A stretch of 64,000 nucleotides of DNA, from assembly GCA_052387255.1 (NCBI GenBank), contig JBQTJI010000003.1, forward strand, positions 13,382-77,381. Direction: 5' to 3'. The position numbers and the translations under genes are program-made. The notes below the pieces were generated by a model. The model worked only from the letters and a program-made list of their open reading frames with translations, did not search any database and was not told where the DNA came from. Below are positions 8,673 to 18,633 of the stretch, piece after piece; positions within the stretch are counted from its first letter, which is position 1, and each line of letters begins with the position of its first letter. This DNA comes from JBBQXK01 sp052387255. GTDB taxonomy: Bacteria; Pseudomonadota; Alphaproteobacteria; Rhodobacterales; Rhodobacteraceae.

Positions 8673-9535
8673 GCTTTTTTGATCAGGCCTTCCGACCGGT
8701 CGGCTCCACCCGCCGCGACCCCGTGCTGATCGCGCTCTGGATTTCGCTGATCCTGCTGTCGCTGATCTGGATCGCCCCTTTCGTCTTCATCGTCTTTACC
8801 TCGCTGAAGAGCACGGCAGAAGTGATGACCACGTCCGCGTTTGCGCCGCCGGTCTCTGTTGCAATCGAGAACTACACCGACGCATGGGAACGAGGTGCCT
8901 TCTCGACCACCGCGCTCAACTCGGCGATCATCAGCGTGATCAAGGTGCCGCTGGGCCTCTTTCTTTCTGCAATGGCCGCCTATGCGTTGGCACGGATCGA
9001 GATGCCGCTCCGCAAGGTTGCCTTTGTCCTGGTGGTCTTCGGCACGATGATCCCGTTTCAGGTAATGCTCGCCCCGATTTTCCGCCAGGTCAATGCATCC
9101 GGGCTAATCAACACTTATCCCGGCATCATCCTGCCCTACCTCGCGTTCGGCGTGCCCTATCAGGTCTTCATCCTGCACGGCTTCTTTTCAGCGATCCCCA
9201 AGGAACTCTCCGAGGCCGCACGTATCGACGGCGCGGGGCATTTCACCATCTTCCGCCGGATATTCCTGCCGATCTCGCTGCCGGCGCTTTCGGCGCTTTT
9301 CATTCTCGATTTCGTCGCCACCTGGAACGAGTTCGCCATGGCGCTGGTCATCCTGCAGTCCAGCGACATGTGGACCTTGCCACTCGGGATGATGAATTTT
9401 CAAAGCCAGTTCCAAAGCGACTATGGCCAGCTTAATGCGGCAATCGTCATGACCGTCCTTCCGGCCGCGATCGTTTACCTGATGTTTCAGCGATACTTCG
9501 TCTCGGGCCTGACCTCCGGCGCCATCAAGGAATGA
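8669..9535 (+). CDS. sugar ABC transporter permease, MalG/UgpE type
   Basis: The 288-aa second permease has six predicted membrane helices and the EAA loop LSEAARIDGAGHFTIFRRIF. The start at 8669 overlaps the previous stop (ATGA); the longer open frame upstream lies wholly within the first permease and is not used. It pairs with the 7785 product. The next gene begins four bases before its stop, so the operon is translationally coupled. Confidence 0.92.
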   Translation: MSFFDQAFRPVGSTRRDPVLIALWISLILLSLIWIAPFVFIVFTSLKSTAEVMTTSAFAPPVSVAIENYTDAWERGAFSTTALNSAIISVIKVPLGLFLSAMAAYALARIEMPLRKVAFVLVVFGTMIPFQVMLAPIFRQVNASGLINTYPGIILPYLAFGVPYQVFILHGFFSAIPKELSEAARIDGAGHFTIFRRIFLPISLPALSALFILDFVATWNEFAMALVILQSSDMWTLPLGMMNFQSQFQSDYGQLNAAIVMTVLPAAIVYLMFQRYFVSGLTSGAIKE

Positions 9536-11055
9536 GCAGATTGACGTCGACAACCCCTGTCTATGACATCCATGAAATCCGCCTGACCGGGCCAGCGCAT
9601 GGCAATCCCTATCTGGAGGTGCAGCTCTCCGCGACCTTCATGCAGGGCAACCGCCGGGTGCCGGTGACGGGCTTTCACGACGGCGGATCGGACTATGTGT
9701 TGCGCTTCATGCCGGACCGTCCCGGCGATTGGAGATGGGAAACCGCCTCGAACGCGGCCGCGCTTGACGGCCATACGGGCACCTTCGCGGCAACGCCGGC
9801 CCGCACAGGGGTGCATGGTCCGGTGCGGGTGCGCGACCGCTTTCACTTTGCGCATGACGACGGCACTGCTTACCTGCCGTTCGGAACGACCTGCTACGCC
9901 TGGACCCACCAGCCGATGCCGATGCAGGACGAGACCCTGCAGACGCTTGCCCAGACCGGGTTCAACAAGGTCCGGATGGGGGTCTTTCCAAAGGACTACC
10001 CGTTCAATCAGAACGAACCCTTGCAGGACATCTTTCACCGCGGCGCTGATGGCGCGCTGGACTTCGAACGCCCGAATCCCGCGGCATTCCGCCATTTCGA
10101 AGCGCAAGTCGCGCGGCTTGCCGAACTGGGGATTGAGGCTGAGGTGATCATGTTTCACCCCTATGACCGGTGGGGCTATGCCACGATGACCCCGGCCCAG
10201 AATTTTGCTTATGCCAGGTATCTGGCAGCGCGCCTTTCAGCACATCGTAATGTCTGGTGGGCACTGGCCAACGAGTATGATTTCTTGCTCGATACGATTC
10301 CGGTCGCGGACTGGGACCACATCTTTCACCTACTGGAAGAGCACGATCCGGTCGGACACTTGCGCTCGATCCACAATGGCGACCAGCGGATGAACTTCGA
10401 CCATCGCAAGGCCTGGGTGACGCATGTCTGCATCCAGAACTGGGATGTGAAGCGCACGCCCGAGTGGCGCATGGCCTTTGGCAAGCCGGTCGTGAACGAC
10501 GAACCGGAGTATGAGGGCAATCTCATCCCCGCCTGGGGAAACATCACCGCGCAAGAACTTGTGCACCGCTTCTGGACGACGGTGCTTCGGGGCGGCTACG
10601 CGGGCCACGGCGAAACCTACGCCGACCCCGACGACCTGATCTGGTGGGCCAAAGGCGGCAAGCTCCACGGCGAGGCCTGGCAGCGCCTCGCTTTCATGCG
10701 CAAACTGATGGAGGATGCCGCCACGCGCGGACTTGAGCCGATGGGTCACAATGACGAGTGGCCGTGGAGCCGCGTCTCGGGCGCGCGCGACCTTGGCGGG
10801 CGTGTCTCATGGATCTATTTCGGCGAGCATCAGCCCGAACAGTGGACAACGGGCCTTCCGACCGATGGTGGCAGATACCAGGTCGATCTGATCGACACCT
10901 GGGCAATGACCGTCACCCCGGCGGACATCATTCCGCCCTACATCCCCTACCCACAGCGCCACGGCGAGGTCATTCGGGGTGGCGTTGCAGATGCCGATTT
11001 CGGTGTCCGCCTGCCGTCGCGCCCGCGCCTTGCGCTTCGTATCATCAAACTCTGA
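9532..11055 (+). CDS. DUF5060/DUF4038-type glycoside hydrolase-like enzyme inside ABC operon
   Basis: This 507-aa protein has no signal peptide. Residues 1-100 resemble the DUF5060 beta-sandwich (GFHDGGSDYVLRFMPDRPGD, then WRWET), followed by a TIM-barrel region of DUF4038/apiosidase-like type (AYLPFGTTCYAWTHQP, GFNKVRMGVFPKDYPF). Candidate catalytic acids are the Glu in WWALANEYDF (about residue 247) and the Glu in VVNDEPEYEG (about residue 323), in the usual beta-4 and beta-7 places of clan A hydrolases. It probably hydrolyses the glycoside imported by the surrounding transporter in the cytoplasm. The specific linkage is unknown. The ATGA overlap with the upstream permease supports a shared transcript. 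Confidence 0.78.
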   Translation: MSRLTSTTPVYDIHEIRLTGPAHGNPYLEVQLSATFMQGNRRVPVTGFHDGGSDYVLRFMPDRPGDWRWETASNAAALDGHTGTFAATPARTGVHGPVRVRDRFHFAHDDGTAYLPFGTTCYAWTHQPMPMQDETLQTLAQTGFNKVRMGVFPKDYPFNQNEPLQDIFHRGADGALDFERPNPAAFRHFEAQVARLAELGIEAEVIMFHPYDRWGYATMTPAQNFAYARYLAARLSAHRNVWWALANEYDFLLDTIPVADWDHIFHLLEEHDPVGHLRSIHNGDQRMNFDHRKAWVTHVCIQNWDVKRTPEWRMAFGKPVVNDEPEYEGNLIPAWGNITAQELVHRFWTTVLRGGYAGHGETYADPDDLIWWAKGGKLHGEAWQRLAFMRKLMEDAATRGLEPMGHNDEWPWSRVSGARDLGGRVSWIYFGEHQPEQWTTGLPTDGGRYQVDLIDTWAMTVTPADIIPPYIPYPQRHGEVIRGGVADADFGVRLPSRPRLALRIIKL

Positions 11056-11062
11056 GGGGATC

Positions 11063-12103
<1,041 letters not shown>

Positions 12104-12174
12104 GCCACCCCCCAGAAATCGGACAGTACCGGACGCTACGATTTGACCTCCGCCGATCTCCAATGACGAGGAGA

Positions 12175-13020
12175 CTATCGCGAAATCTCCCCCGCCAATA
12201 TTGCCCGTCCATGCACTGCAAGGATTGCTGCAAATTTGGGACATTCAAACTGCTGGACGACGCTGAGGACACGAGCGTCGTAGGCAGCCTGACCGATTAG
12301 CCGGCAGAGATCTGAAGCATGAAACTGCCGGTTGGAACTCGGTGCGGCCCGGATATGGTCATGAAGCTCCTGCGCCTTCGGATCAGCTGCAAGCAGCGGT
12401 ACCGGCCCCGCTGTGGACCCTAGAGACGTGCTTGAGTAACTGGTCCGCCATCGGCGCATGAAGCCTAGCAAGTAGCCAGCTGGAACGCGGGCGTTGCCGC
12501 GCGCCCGGTTGAAGGCAAGGAAACGCTCCCAAATCGCCTGAGTGTCAACATTCCAGCAGGAAAGGGATGGCTTCGCAGCTCTGATCAGTCCCGCCCAAGG
12601 CGTGTGGTAGACGTTAGTCTTCGCGTCTATTTCGATCCGCCCTGCGAATATAGTTTTGTTCTTAGACTCTCTATATAGAGATGTGTCACCTGTGGATGAC
12701 ACGACATCTGGCGAAGAGGCCACATTCTCTGCCTCGGTAAAACGAAACAGCCACGGTGCAAACTTTCCGTTCGGCTTCCAGCGGATGAGTGCCAGAGCGG
12801 ACCTTGCAAGTTCAGCGAGCAAGGCTGTCAGATGCTGGCGCGAGATCGCCATCTTTTCTGCCAGATGGGCAAGGGTGAAGGCGGCGGTCCCGCGTTCCAA
12901 CCCATTGTAGCCGTCCTTCCAGGTGATCCCATCAAGGATCAGCGTTGCGAGCTTGTGAGCAGAAACCGAGAGCGGGGTCTCGGTGATGCGGCGCAGGATG
13001 GCGCCCGTGGTCATCTCCAT
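12175..13020 (-). CDS. helix-turn-helix domain protein, possible replication or regulatory protein of the conjugative element
   Basis: The 281-aa product (ATG at 13020, AGAGGA upstream; TTG 13080 and GTG 13050 are alternatives) contains a probable winged helix at about residues 30-90: TLAHLAEKMAISRQHLTALL followed by LARSALALIRWKPNGKFAPW. The layout of an HTH followed by a Trp/Phe-rich wing resembles plasmid replication and phage-type initiator proteins, but I cannot name the family. It lies between the catabolic operons and the T4SS and is transcribed leftward. It marks the start of the conjugation module. Function unknown. Confidence 0.6.
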   Translation of the reverse strand: MEMTTGAILRRITETPLSVSAHKLATLILDGITWKDGYNGLERGTAAFTLAHLAEKMAISRQHLTALLAELARSALALIRWKPNGKFAPWLFRFTEAENVASSPDVVSSTGDTSLYRESKNKTIFAGRIEIDAKTNVYHTPWAGLIRAAKPSLSCWNVDTQAIWERFLAFNRARGNARVPAGYLLGFMRRWRTSYSSTSLGSTAGPVPLLAADPKAQELHDHIRAAPSSNRQFHASDLCRLIGQAAYDARVLSVVQQFECPKFAAILAVHGRAILAGEISR

Positions 13021-13234
13021 CGAAGGGTCGTCCTCTTTTCTGGACGCCACGCCATAGGGTGCAGAAATTCGTCCCGACAACGCGAGTTGTCGGTTGAACG
13101 GGTCCTTCAGTCGCGGTAGTTTTCCCTTGTCACGAGGAAATCAGTGCGGCGTCGGGCCTATGGTCTGGCGTCGTTTCTGTTTGTGGGGTTGCGATTGGTC
13201 CGGGGTTGGGTTTTGGTCTGTCGGGACAGCCTCG

Positions 13235-13885
13235 TCAGTAGCGGACTTCTTCGAAGCCGTAGGTCCCTTCAAAGTCCTGCCAGTCGACAAAGACGCTGCG
13301 GAACCAGTAGGTCGAACACGACGCGTCAGAAGCGAATTCAGACGCTTCGGGAATCCGACCGGGCACTGACCGTGCCCAGGCGAAGTCGCCCTGCCTGCCG
13401 TATGTGCCCTCCAGGATGCTGTAGGAGGTGGTGCAGTCGCCGTCCCTGTTGCGCCGCCTGGAATACTGTATCTGGAACACATGGATTGAGCGGACGAAGT
13501 CGTAGGCGGGATCCGAGATGTCGACATCTGCCTCATCCTGCACGAGACGCAGGTCGGTGAGCACTGCGGGCCCTAAGGATGAGGGCAGCGCAGTTTGCTG
13601 TCTGAGCGCGATCTCCAACAGCCGTTCCGCCGGCTGCGCCTGATGCCTGAACGAAGCCCGCATCGGGCAGTTCCAGATTTGCAGTGGCGGTTCCACCGGC
13701 CAGGGCGTGATGCGCGCGATGAAGACTGCGCGGGCATGAGCGCACTCGACCGATGCTGGCCAGCCACCAGCGAGGCAGAGAAGGATGGCACAATCGACCG
13801 GATAGGCCGCGGATGGTGTGGCGAGGTTCAAACTCGAAATGACTGCAGTTGTCGCGGCAGTTGCGAGAGCACGAAGTCTTGGCAC
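13235..13885 (-). CDS. unrecognised exported protein at the head of the T4SS region
   Basis: The 216-aa product starts at a GTG (13885) preceded by GGAGG; the longer frame to 13954 has no better start. The N-terminus (PRLRALATAATTAVISSLNL) followed by ATPSAAYPVD looks like a signal peptide cleaved after SAA. The mature part has several cysteines (ILLCLAGGW, VECAHARA, WNCPM, DGDC, DASC), suggesting periplasmic disulfides. It ends in Tyr-rich sequence. It lies next to a second small exported protein, both divergent from the virB operon, so a role in surface exclusion or T4SS accessory function is possible but not shown. Confidence 0.6.
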   Translation of the reverse strand: MPRLRALATAATTAVISSLNLATPSAAYPVDCAILLCLAGGWPASVECAHARAVFIARITPWPVEPPLQIWNCPMRASFRHQAQPAERLLEIALRQQTALPSSLGPAVLTDLRLVQDEADVDISDPAYDFVRSIHVFQIQYSRRRNRDGDCTTSYSILEGTYGRQGDFAWARSVPGRIPEASEFASDASCSTYWFRSVFVDWQDFEGTYGFEEVRY

Positions 13886-13931
13886 GGGGGCCTCCTGATT
13901 TGCTTTGAAGGGCTCGAACGCTTGGCGTGCT

Positions 13932-14237
13932 TCAGTCGTCGGGCACGGTGCCAAGCTTCTGATAATCCGCGATCACCCGGTTGACCTCGTCGGTCACGCT
14001 AGCCCGCGCGGTCTCGAGGCAACGCAGGTAGCTCTGCGCGTCCTCGAAATAGGCCGTGTACTCCTCCCCGATCTCGCGGCGGTACTCCGCGCGCGTGGTA
14101 AGATCCGTCACCGGAAGTGGCGGCACCGGGGGGAGGCAATCCAAAGCGGTTTCTGCATGGGCCACGAGAACCGGCATGGCCAGGGTGACCGCCAGAAGGC
14201 AGATCGTGGAGGGCTTGAGAAGCGGGCAGGGCGGCAT
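13932..14237 (-). CDS. small exported protein of the T4SS region
   Basis: A 101-aa protein with a clear signal peptide (LLKPSTICLLAVTLAMPVLV then AHAET, cleavage near residue 28), leaving a short periplasmic part. Two cysteines occur in the mature region (ALDCLPPVPP and SYLRCLETARA), likely one disulfide, followed by a helical segment. It is transcribed leftward, ahead of the gene at 13235, and divergent from virB. I do not recognise the family. Confidence 0.6.
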   Translation of the reverse strand: MPPCPLLKPSTICLLAVTLAMPVLVAHAETALDCLPPVPPLPVTDLTTRAEYRREIGEEYTAYFEDAQSYLRCLETARASVTDEVNRVIADYQKLGTVPDD

Positions 14238-14287
14238 GGCAGGTCCATCAGCATCAAAACATTCCTCTTAGTTACAAAACGTATCTC

Positions 14288-14390
14288 TTGACGCAAGTTG
14301 AATCTACCGCTAGGTGTGTCGCCATGTTGCGCCAGCACAGGTTTCTCAACTGCGCAACATGCACTATGATCTCCGCAGCGATGTTGCCAC
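14288..14390. promoter_or_regulatory. probable virB operon promoter with ATGTTGC repeats (operator)
   Basis: TTGACG (14288-14293) with 17-bp spacing to TAGGTG (14311-14316) forms a weak promoter directed right. Just downstream ATGTTGCGC (14324-14332) is mirrored by GCGCAACAT (14352-14360), a perfect 9-bp inverted repeat, and ATGTTGC recurs at 14381-14387. Three copies of one heptamer between promoter and first gene look like a repressor or activator site controlling conjugation. The binding protein is not identified. Confidence 0.45.
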
Positions 14391-14405
14391 GGAGCGTGCC
14401 GAGCC

Positions 14406-14726
14406 ATGAGGAACTTGACCCCGGTGATCTTGCAGGCCGGACTGAAAGAGGCCCTGAACGAAGGCGGCATCGTCGAAGCCCACTGCGTGGAAGACGCGGA
14501 GAAGTTCGGAAACGTCTGGCAAGGCAGCTGGCGCATTTACCTGCGCATCGGCGACCAGACGGCCCTTCTCGTGATTTCGCGCGGGTTGGAACCACGGGAG
14601 TTCAAGACCGTCACCGGTCTGATTTCCTTTGGCGTCGAATTGGGTCTGAACACGATTCCCGTCCCGTTGAAGAAGGGCGGACAGGTGACGTGGACCAATG
14701 GACCGGAGATCGATCCTCGCAGCTAG
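14406..14726 (+). CDS. small conserved protein at the start of the virB operon
   Basis: The 106-aa product has no signal peptide or membrane helix and is therefore cytoplasmic. It reads MRNLTPVILQAGLKEALNEG and ends near VTWTNGPEIDPRS. The alternation of short strands and helices suggests a compact alpha/beta fold; I do not recognise the family. Its 3' end overlaps the transglycosylase gene at 14698 by 29 bases in another frame, indicating it is the first gene of the T4SS operon. The ATG follows GAGCC, only a modest ribosome site. Confidence 0.55.
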   Translation: MRNLTPVILQAGLKEALNEGGIVEAHCVEDAEKFGNVWQGSWRIYLRIGDQTALLVISRGLEPREFKTVTGLISFGVELGLNTIPVPLKKGGQVTWTNGPEIDPRS

Positions 14727-15405
14727 TGTTCCCTTTTGGGGAGGTTTGGCCTTCTGGGGTCTCGCCGCGACAATGGCGACAGGCGAGGTCATCGACCTTG
14801 CGGCTGGGGAGAATGATCTTCGAGTCAGTTCCGGGGTTCTGGACTTTGGGAAACACATTCCGACACGGCAAGAGCCGCGCGCGAACCAAGGATCAGATGC
14901 CGACGAAACCGGTGACAACCCCGACGCTCGGATCGTTCTGGCCTCCTTCAGCGACAATAACCGGCGCAGCCCAAAGGGCAGCGCCTGGATCGAGGACCTC
15001 GTCCTCGACGTGGCCGACGACTATCTGTCCCATCCCGGACTGAAGGACGCTGGCCTTACCGGATCTGAATGGCTGGCGCTCTTCCGCGCCAATATCGCGG
15101 TGGAGTCCGGCTTCAATCCCAAAGCGCGCTCTCCGGTCGGCGCCATCGGGCTCGGGCAGCTGATGCCGGGCACGGCAGACTTGCTCGGCGTCGATCCGCA
15201 TGACCCCGAAGCGAACCTGCATGGGTCGGCGCGCTACCTTCTGGCACAGCTTGAAACCTTCGGCTCCGCCGATCTCGCACTGGCCGCCTACAACGCCGGA
15301 CCCGAGGCGGTCCGGAAACATGGTGGCATTCCCCCATACGCCGAGACCTTGGGCCATGTGGCCAAGGTTCTGCGGCTGACATCCTCAACCCTCATCCCGG
15401 AGTGA
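14698..15405 (+). CDS. virB1: VirB1-like lytic transglycosylase
   Basis: A 235-aa exported enzyme with a short N-terminal hydrophobic segment (PFWGGLAFWGLAATMA) and a C-terminal SLT domain. The catalytic Glu is in FRANIAVESGFNPKARSPVG, followed by AIGLGQLMPGTADLLGVDP and LALAAYNAGPEAV, the three classic SLT motifs. It cuts glycan strands to open peptidoglycan for the T4SS channel. The start lies within the preceding gene (29-bp overlap), and the stop overlaps the virB2 start. A second, larger SLT-bearing gene exists at 18634. Confidence 0.88.
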   Translation: MDRRSILAASVPFWGGLAFWGLAATMATGEVIDLAAGENDLRVSSGVLDFGKHIPTRQEPRANQGSDADETGDNPDARIVLASFSDNNRRSPKGSAWIEDLVLDVADDYLSHPGLKDAGLTGSEWLALFRANIAVESGFNPKARSPVGAIGLGQLMPGTADLLGVDPHDPEANLHGSARYLLAQLETFGSADLALAAYNAGPEAVRKHGGIPPYAETLGHVAKVLRLTSSTLIPE

Positions 15406-15725
15406 TCGTGATGGTTCTAAACATAGCGGCAGCGCGGCTGCCGCGCTTTTCTCTGCGCACCCTGCTGCTGGCATTGCCCTTTGCGGCCGTCCTGGCCGAG
15501 CCAGCGCTGGCCCAGAACCTCGATCCGCTCGAAAACATGCTGCAGGTCATCGTCGATGGACTGACCGGCCCGATCGGACGCCTGATCGCCATTCTGGCCG
15601 TCGTTGCCGCCGGCTACATGATGTTTACCGGGCGGCTCAACTGGCCGCTCTTCCTCGCGATCTTCTTCGGCGTGGTGCTGGTCTTTTCTGCTGCCACGAT
15701 CATCGACGGCTTCGCGGCCCCCTGA
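15402..15725 (+). CDS. virB2: VirB2/TrbC-type pilin subunit
   Basis: This 107-aa prepilin has a long signal peptide (AARLPRFSLRTLLLALPFAA then VLAEPALAQ) and two mature hydrophobic helices (LTGPIGRLIAILAVVAAGYM; WPLFLAIFFGVVLVFSAATI) separated by the short basic turn FTGRLN, the standard VirB2 layout. It polymerises into the conjugative pilus. A GTG at 15402 overlaps the previous stop; an ATG three codons later (15411) is equally possible. Confidence 0.9.
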   Translation: MIVMVLNIAAARLPRFSLRTLLLALPFAAVLAEPALAQNLDPLENMLQVIVDGLTGPIGRLIAILAVVAAGYMMFTGRLNWPLFLAIFFGVVLVFSAATIIDGFAAP

Positions 15726-15782
15726 GGCAAGGGCCGAACCAGGCGTGGCGCCCTGTTGCGCCCGCCCGGCTGGCCCAACCGG

Positions 15783-16067
15783 ATGTTCATCATGCATGAC
15801 ACACCCCTGTTTCTCGGCCTCACCCGGCCGCCGAAGATCTTCGGTCTGCCGATCGGCTATCTCATCGGCCTGATGCTGGGCTCGGTCATCCCATTCGTGG
15901 GGGCCAATGACTGGCGGTTCCTGCTGATCGGACTGATCGGATATCCAATCCTGTGGTTTGTGGCCGACCGCAATCCGAACCTGTTCGAGACGATGGCGGT
16001 GGTCTTTTCCCGGACGCCACGAGCAAGCTGCCGCGCTGCTTTCGGGGGCGACCGTCATGTCAGCTGA
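15783..16067 (+). CDS. virB3: VirB3-type inner-membrane T4SS protein
   Basis: A 94-aa protein beginning MFIMHDTPLFLGLTRPP, the conserved VirB3 N-terminus, then two hydrophobic helices (GLPIGYLIGLMLGSVIPFVG and FLLIGLIGYPILWFVAD) and RNPNLFETMAVVF. VirB3 partners VirB4 in the inner-membrane complex. ATG 15783 or 15792 could be the start. The C-terminal tail overlaps the beginning of virB4 by 11 bases. Confidence 0.85.
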   Translation: MFIMHDTPLFLGLTRPPKIFGLPIGYLIGLMLGSVIPFVGANDWRFLLIGLIGYPILWFVADRNPNLFETMAVVFSRTPRASCRAAFGGDRHVS

Positions 16068-18423
16068 ACTCCGTTCGCTCTTCCCGACGAACCCGTCGCT
16101 GAAATCGGTCGTCAGACCTGAGGACCTCGCAACCGAGGCCCTTGCGCGCCACCTGCCATGGCTGAGCGCCCCGGCGGATGACCTGATCCTGACGCGCCAA
16201 GGAGACTTGATGGCCTCGGCCGTGGTCGAGGGACAGGACAGTTTCACGACCGAAGAAGGCGATCTGTCACTCGTGACCACGTCGCTCGCGCGGCTTGTCG
16301 GACAGTTGGGCGACGCCTTCGGCTTTCACATCTCGAAGCTGACTCTGCCCGATGCACCTTCGCTCAAGCCTTTCGAGGGTTTGGACTTCGGGGGGTCCAT
16401 CGACCGGTGCTGGCAGGCTCACCTCTGCGGCCGCGACCTGAAGCGTCGGGTGTTATTGGTCACGCTGATCCTGCGCCCGACCGCACTCAACCGCGTTCCG
16501 ATCTTCGGACATCTCTTCAAGGCAGCGTTCACCGAGGACATGAATGCAAGGGCCGAGCGGCTGAACGAGGCGATGGGTCTCGTATCCGGCGTCTGCTTGG
16601 GGCTCGGCTTTCGGCGGCTGACAATCTCGTCCGGCGAATGGCTTGGATTGCTGGGGGTTCTGATCGGCCAGCCGATGGGTCGGGTCATGCCGATGAAGGG
16701 GCAGTTTCTGGCGACGAGCCTCACCCGGCTGCAGGCGACATTTGGCGGCAAGCACGTCGAACTCGAGACTGGCGCTGGCACCCGTTTCGGCACGATCTTC
16801 GGCGTGAAAAGCTATCCGGCCCGCACCTGGGCGCGGATGCTCGATGCGCTGGAACTGCCCTTCGACATCGTCATATCCAACAGCTTCACGCCCGCGCGCA
16901 ACAACGAGATCGAGGAGCGGATCAAGCGGACGGCCCGGCAGATGCGCGCATCCGAGGATGCGGCGGAAACATTGCGTCAGGAACTCTACGAAGCGGCGGA
17001 CAACGTCGCCTCGGGACGTCAGGTATTCGGCAAGCATCATCTGACCGTGATGATCACGGCTGAGACGCCGGAAAAGCTGGAAGAAGCCGCCTCCGAGGTC
17101 TGGCGGGCGGGGCAGGATTGCGGGGCGACCCTCCTTCGTGAAAGCTTTGCCGCGCGTGCCGCCTGGTTTGCGCAGGCACCTGGAAACTGGGCTTACCGTC
17201 CACGCACCGCGCTGATTTCGGCACAGAACTTCGCGCATCTTGCGGCGTTGCACCGGGTGGCGGAGGGTCGCCTGCGGGCACAATCGCCTTGGGGCGAGGT
17301 GATCACCGTGTTGCCGACGGTAACCTCCAGCCTCTACCGGTTCAATTTTCATGACAAAGGGCGGCGTGGTGACGAACCGAGCGCAGGACACACCCTCGTT
17401 CTCGGCCGCACCGGCTCGGGCAAGACCCTTGGGACGGCGTTCCTCATGGCGCAGGCTCGGCGGGTCGGTGCCCGCATCCTCGTCATCGACAAGGATCGCG
17501 GCCTTGAGATGGCCGTCCGGGCCCTGGGTGGCAGGTACTCCGCAATCCGGATCGGCGAAGCGACGGGCCTAAATCCGTTCCAGACCGAAGTGGACGGGCG
17601 GGGTGCAGCGTGGCTTACGGACTGGCTGGGCGACATTCTTGCCGGCTCGCGCGGTTTTGAGACCACCCAGACCGTGAGCCTGAACGCGGCGGTTCGCCAG
17701 ATCGTCGGTGCCGACGCCCGATTGCGGAACTTCAACGGTCTCGGGACCCTCGTTGCCTCCACGGATGATGAGGGTGATCTCGTCTCCCGTGTACGAGAAT
17801 GGGGGTTGGGGGGTCGTCGTGGCTGGCTCTTCGGGCAGGGAGCAGCAGCCGAGATCAGTCTCGCGGAAGATGTTGTCGGCATCGACATGTCGGAAATTCT
17901 CGACCTCGGTGCCGAGCGTTCCGCACTGCTCGCCTATCTCTTTCGTAGGATTGAGCGCGTAATCGAGGACCGCCGCCCCACCCTCATCGTGATCGACGAG
18001 GCGTGGAAGATGCTCGACGATCCGATCTTCGTGAAGCGCCTGCATGACTGGCTGGTCACGATGCGCAAGAAGAACGCCGCCGTGCTGATGATGACCCAGA
18101 CGCCGACGCATCTGACACAGTCAAAGGTCGGCCAGATCATCGCCGAAAGCGTGGTGACGCAACTCCTTTATCCAAACCCGAGGGCGAACCCGGAAGATTA
18201 CCGGATCCTGCGGCTGAACGAGAAAGAGGCCGAGTTTCTCTGCACGCCAACCGGGGGTTTGCGCCTGGCACTTTTGCGCTCCGCCGGGGACTCGGTGTTC
18301 GTCAACATGGACCTTTCAGCCCTCGGGCCCCTCCTCGCTGTCCTCGGCGGTGGCCGGACCGGCGAGGACCGCGCGCCCTTCAACTGGCGCGACACCCCTG
18401 ACTTCTGGAAGGAAATGACATGA
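16057..18423 (+). CDS. virB4: VirB4 T4SS ATPase
   Basis: The 788-aa ATPase has an N-terminal CagE/VirB4 domain and a C-terminal P-loop domain. Walker A GRTGSGKT lies near residues 449-456, Walker B TLIVIDEAWKML near 644, followed by MTQTPTHLTQSKVGQIIAES, typical of the FtsK/HerA-like motor. It drives pilus assembly and substrate transfer at the inner membrane. The ATG at 16057 is preferred over the upstream extension to 15958, which lies in virB3. An ATGA junction couples it to the small lipoprotein gene. Confidence 0.95.
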   Translation: MSAELRSLFPTNPSLKSVVRPEDLATEALARHLPWLSAPADDLILTRQGDLMASAVVEGQDSFTTEEGDLSLVTTSLARLVGQLGDAFGFHISKLTLPDAPSLKPFEGLDFGGSIDRCWQAHLCGRDLKRRVLLVTLILRPTALNRVPIFGHLFKAAFTEDMNARAERLNEAMGLVSGVCLGLGFRRLTISSGEWLGLLGVLIGQPMGRVMPMKGQFLATSLTRLQATFGGKHVELETGAGTRFGTIFGVKSYPARTWARMLDALELPFDIVISNSFTPARNNEIEERIKRTARQMRASEDAAETLRQELYEAADNVASGRQVFGKHHLTVMITAETPEKLEEAASEVWRAGQDCGATLLRESFAARAAWFAQAPGNWAYRPRTALISAQNFAHLAALHRVAEGRLRAQSPWGEVITVLPTVTSSLYRFNFHDKGRRGDEPSAGHTLVLGRTGSGKTLGTAFLMAQARRVGARILVIDKDRGLEMAVRALGGRYSAIRIGEATGLNPFQTEVDGRGAAWLTDWLGDILAGSRGFETTQTVSLNAAVRQIVGADARLRNFNGLGTLVASTDDEGDLVSRVREWGLGGRRGWLFGQGAAAEISLAEDVVGIDMSEILDLGAERSALLAYLFRRIERVIEDRRPTLIVIDEAWKMLDDPIFVKRLHDWLVTMRKKNAAVLMMTQTPTHLTQSKVGQIIAESVVTQLLYPNPRANPEDYRILRLNEKEAEFLCTPTGGLRLALLRSAGDSVFVNMDLSALGPLLAVLGGGRTGEDRAPFNWRDTPDFWKEMT

Positions 18424-18626
18424 CCGATGCAACACCCCGCGCCGTTTTCCTCCTGCTCTGGCTTTGTGGCCTGACGGCCTGTGCCGGCGTGGAAACCGGG
18501 ACCGTCTCGCCGTGTCACGGGCAGTTCCGCGCCGAGGGCAAGTACTTCGTCGAGCGAGAAGCTTCCGATGGCACGCGCATCGTCGTAAGCACGATGAGCC
18601 GTCCCGCCACAGATTGCACGGACTGA
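18420..18626 (+). CDS. small VirB7-like lipoprotein
   Basis: A 68-aa product with a signal peptide and lipobox LTAC at about residue 20, so it is lipidated at that Cys. Two more cysteines (SPCHGQF and ATDCTD) may form a disulfide. Position between virB4 and the VirB5-type genes and the small size fit VirB7 or entry-exclusion lipoproteins; sequence alone does not decide which. The start overlaps the virB4 stop by four bases. Confidence 0.65.
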   Translation: MTDATPRAVFLLLWLCGLTACAGVETGTVSPCHGQFRAEGKYFVEREASDGTRIVVSTMSRPATDCTD

Positions 18627-18633
18627 GCCACCG

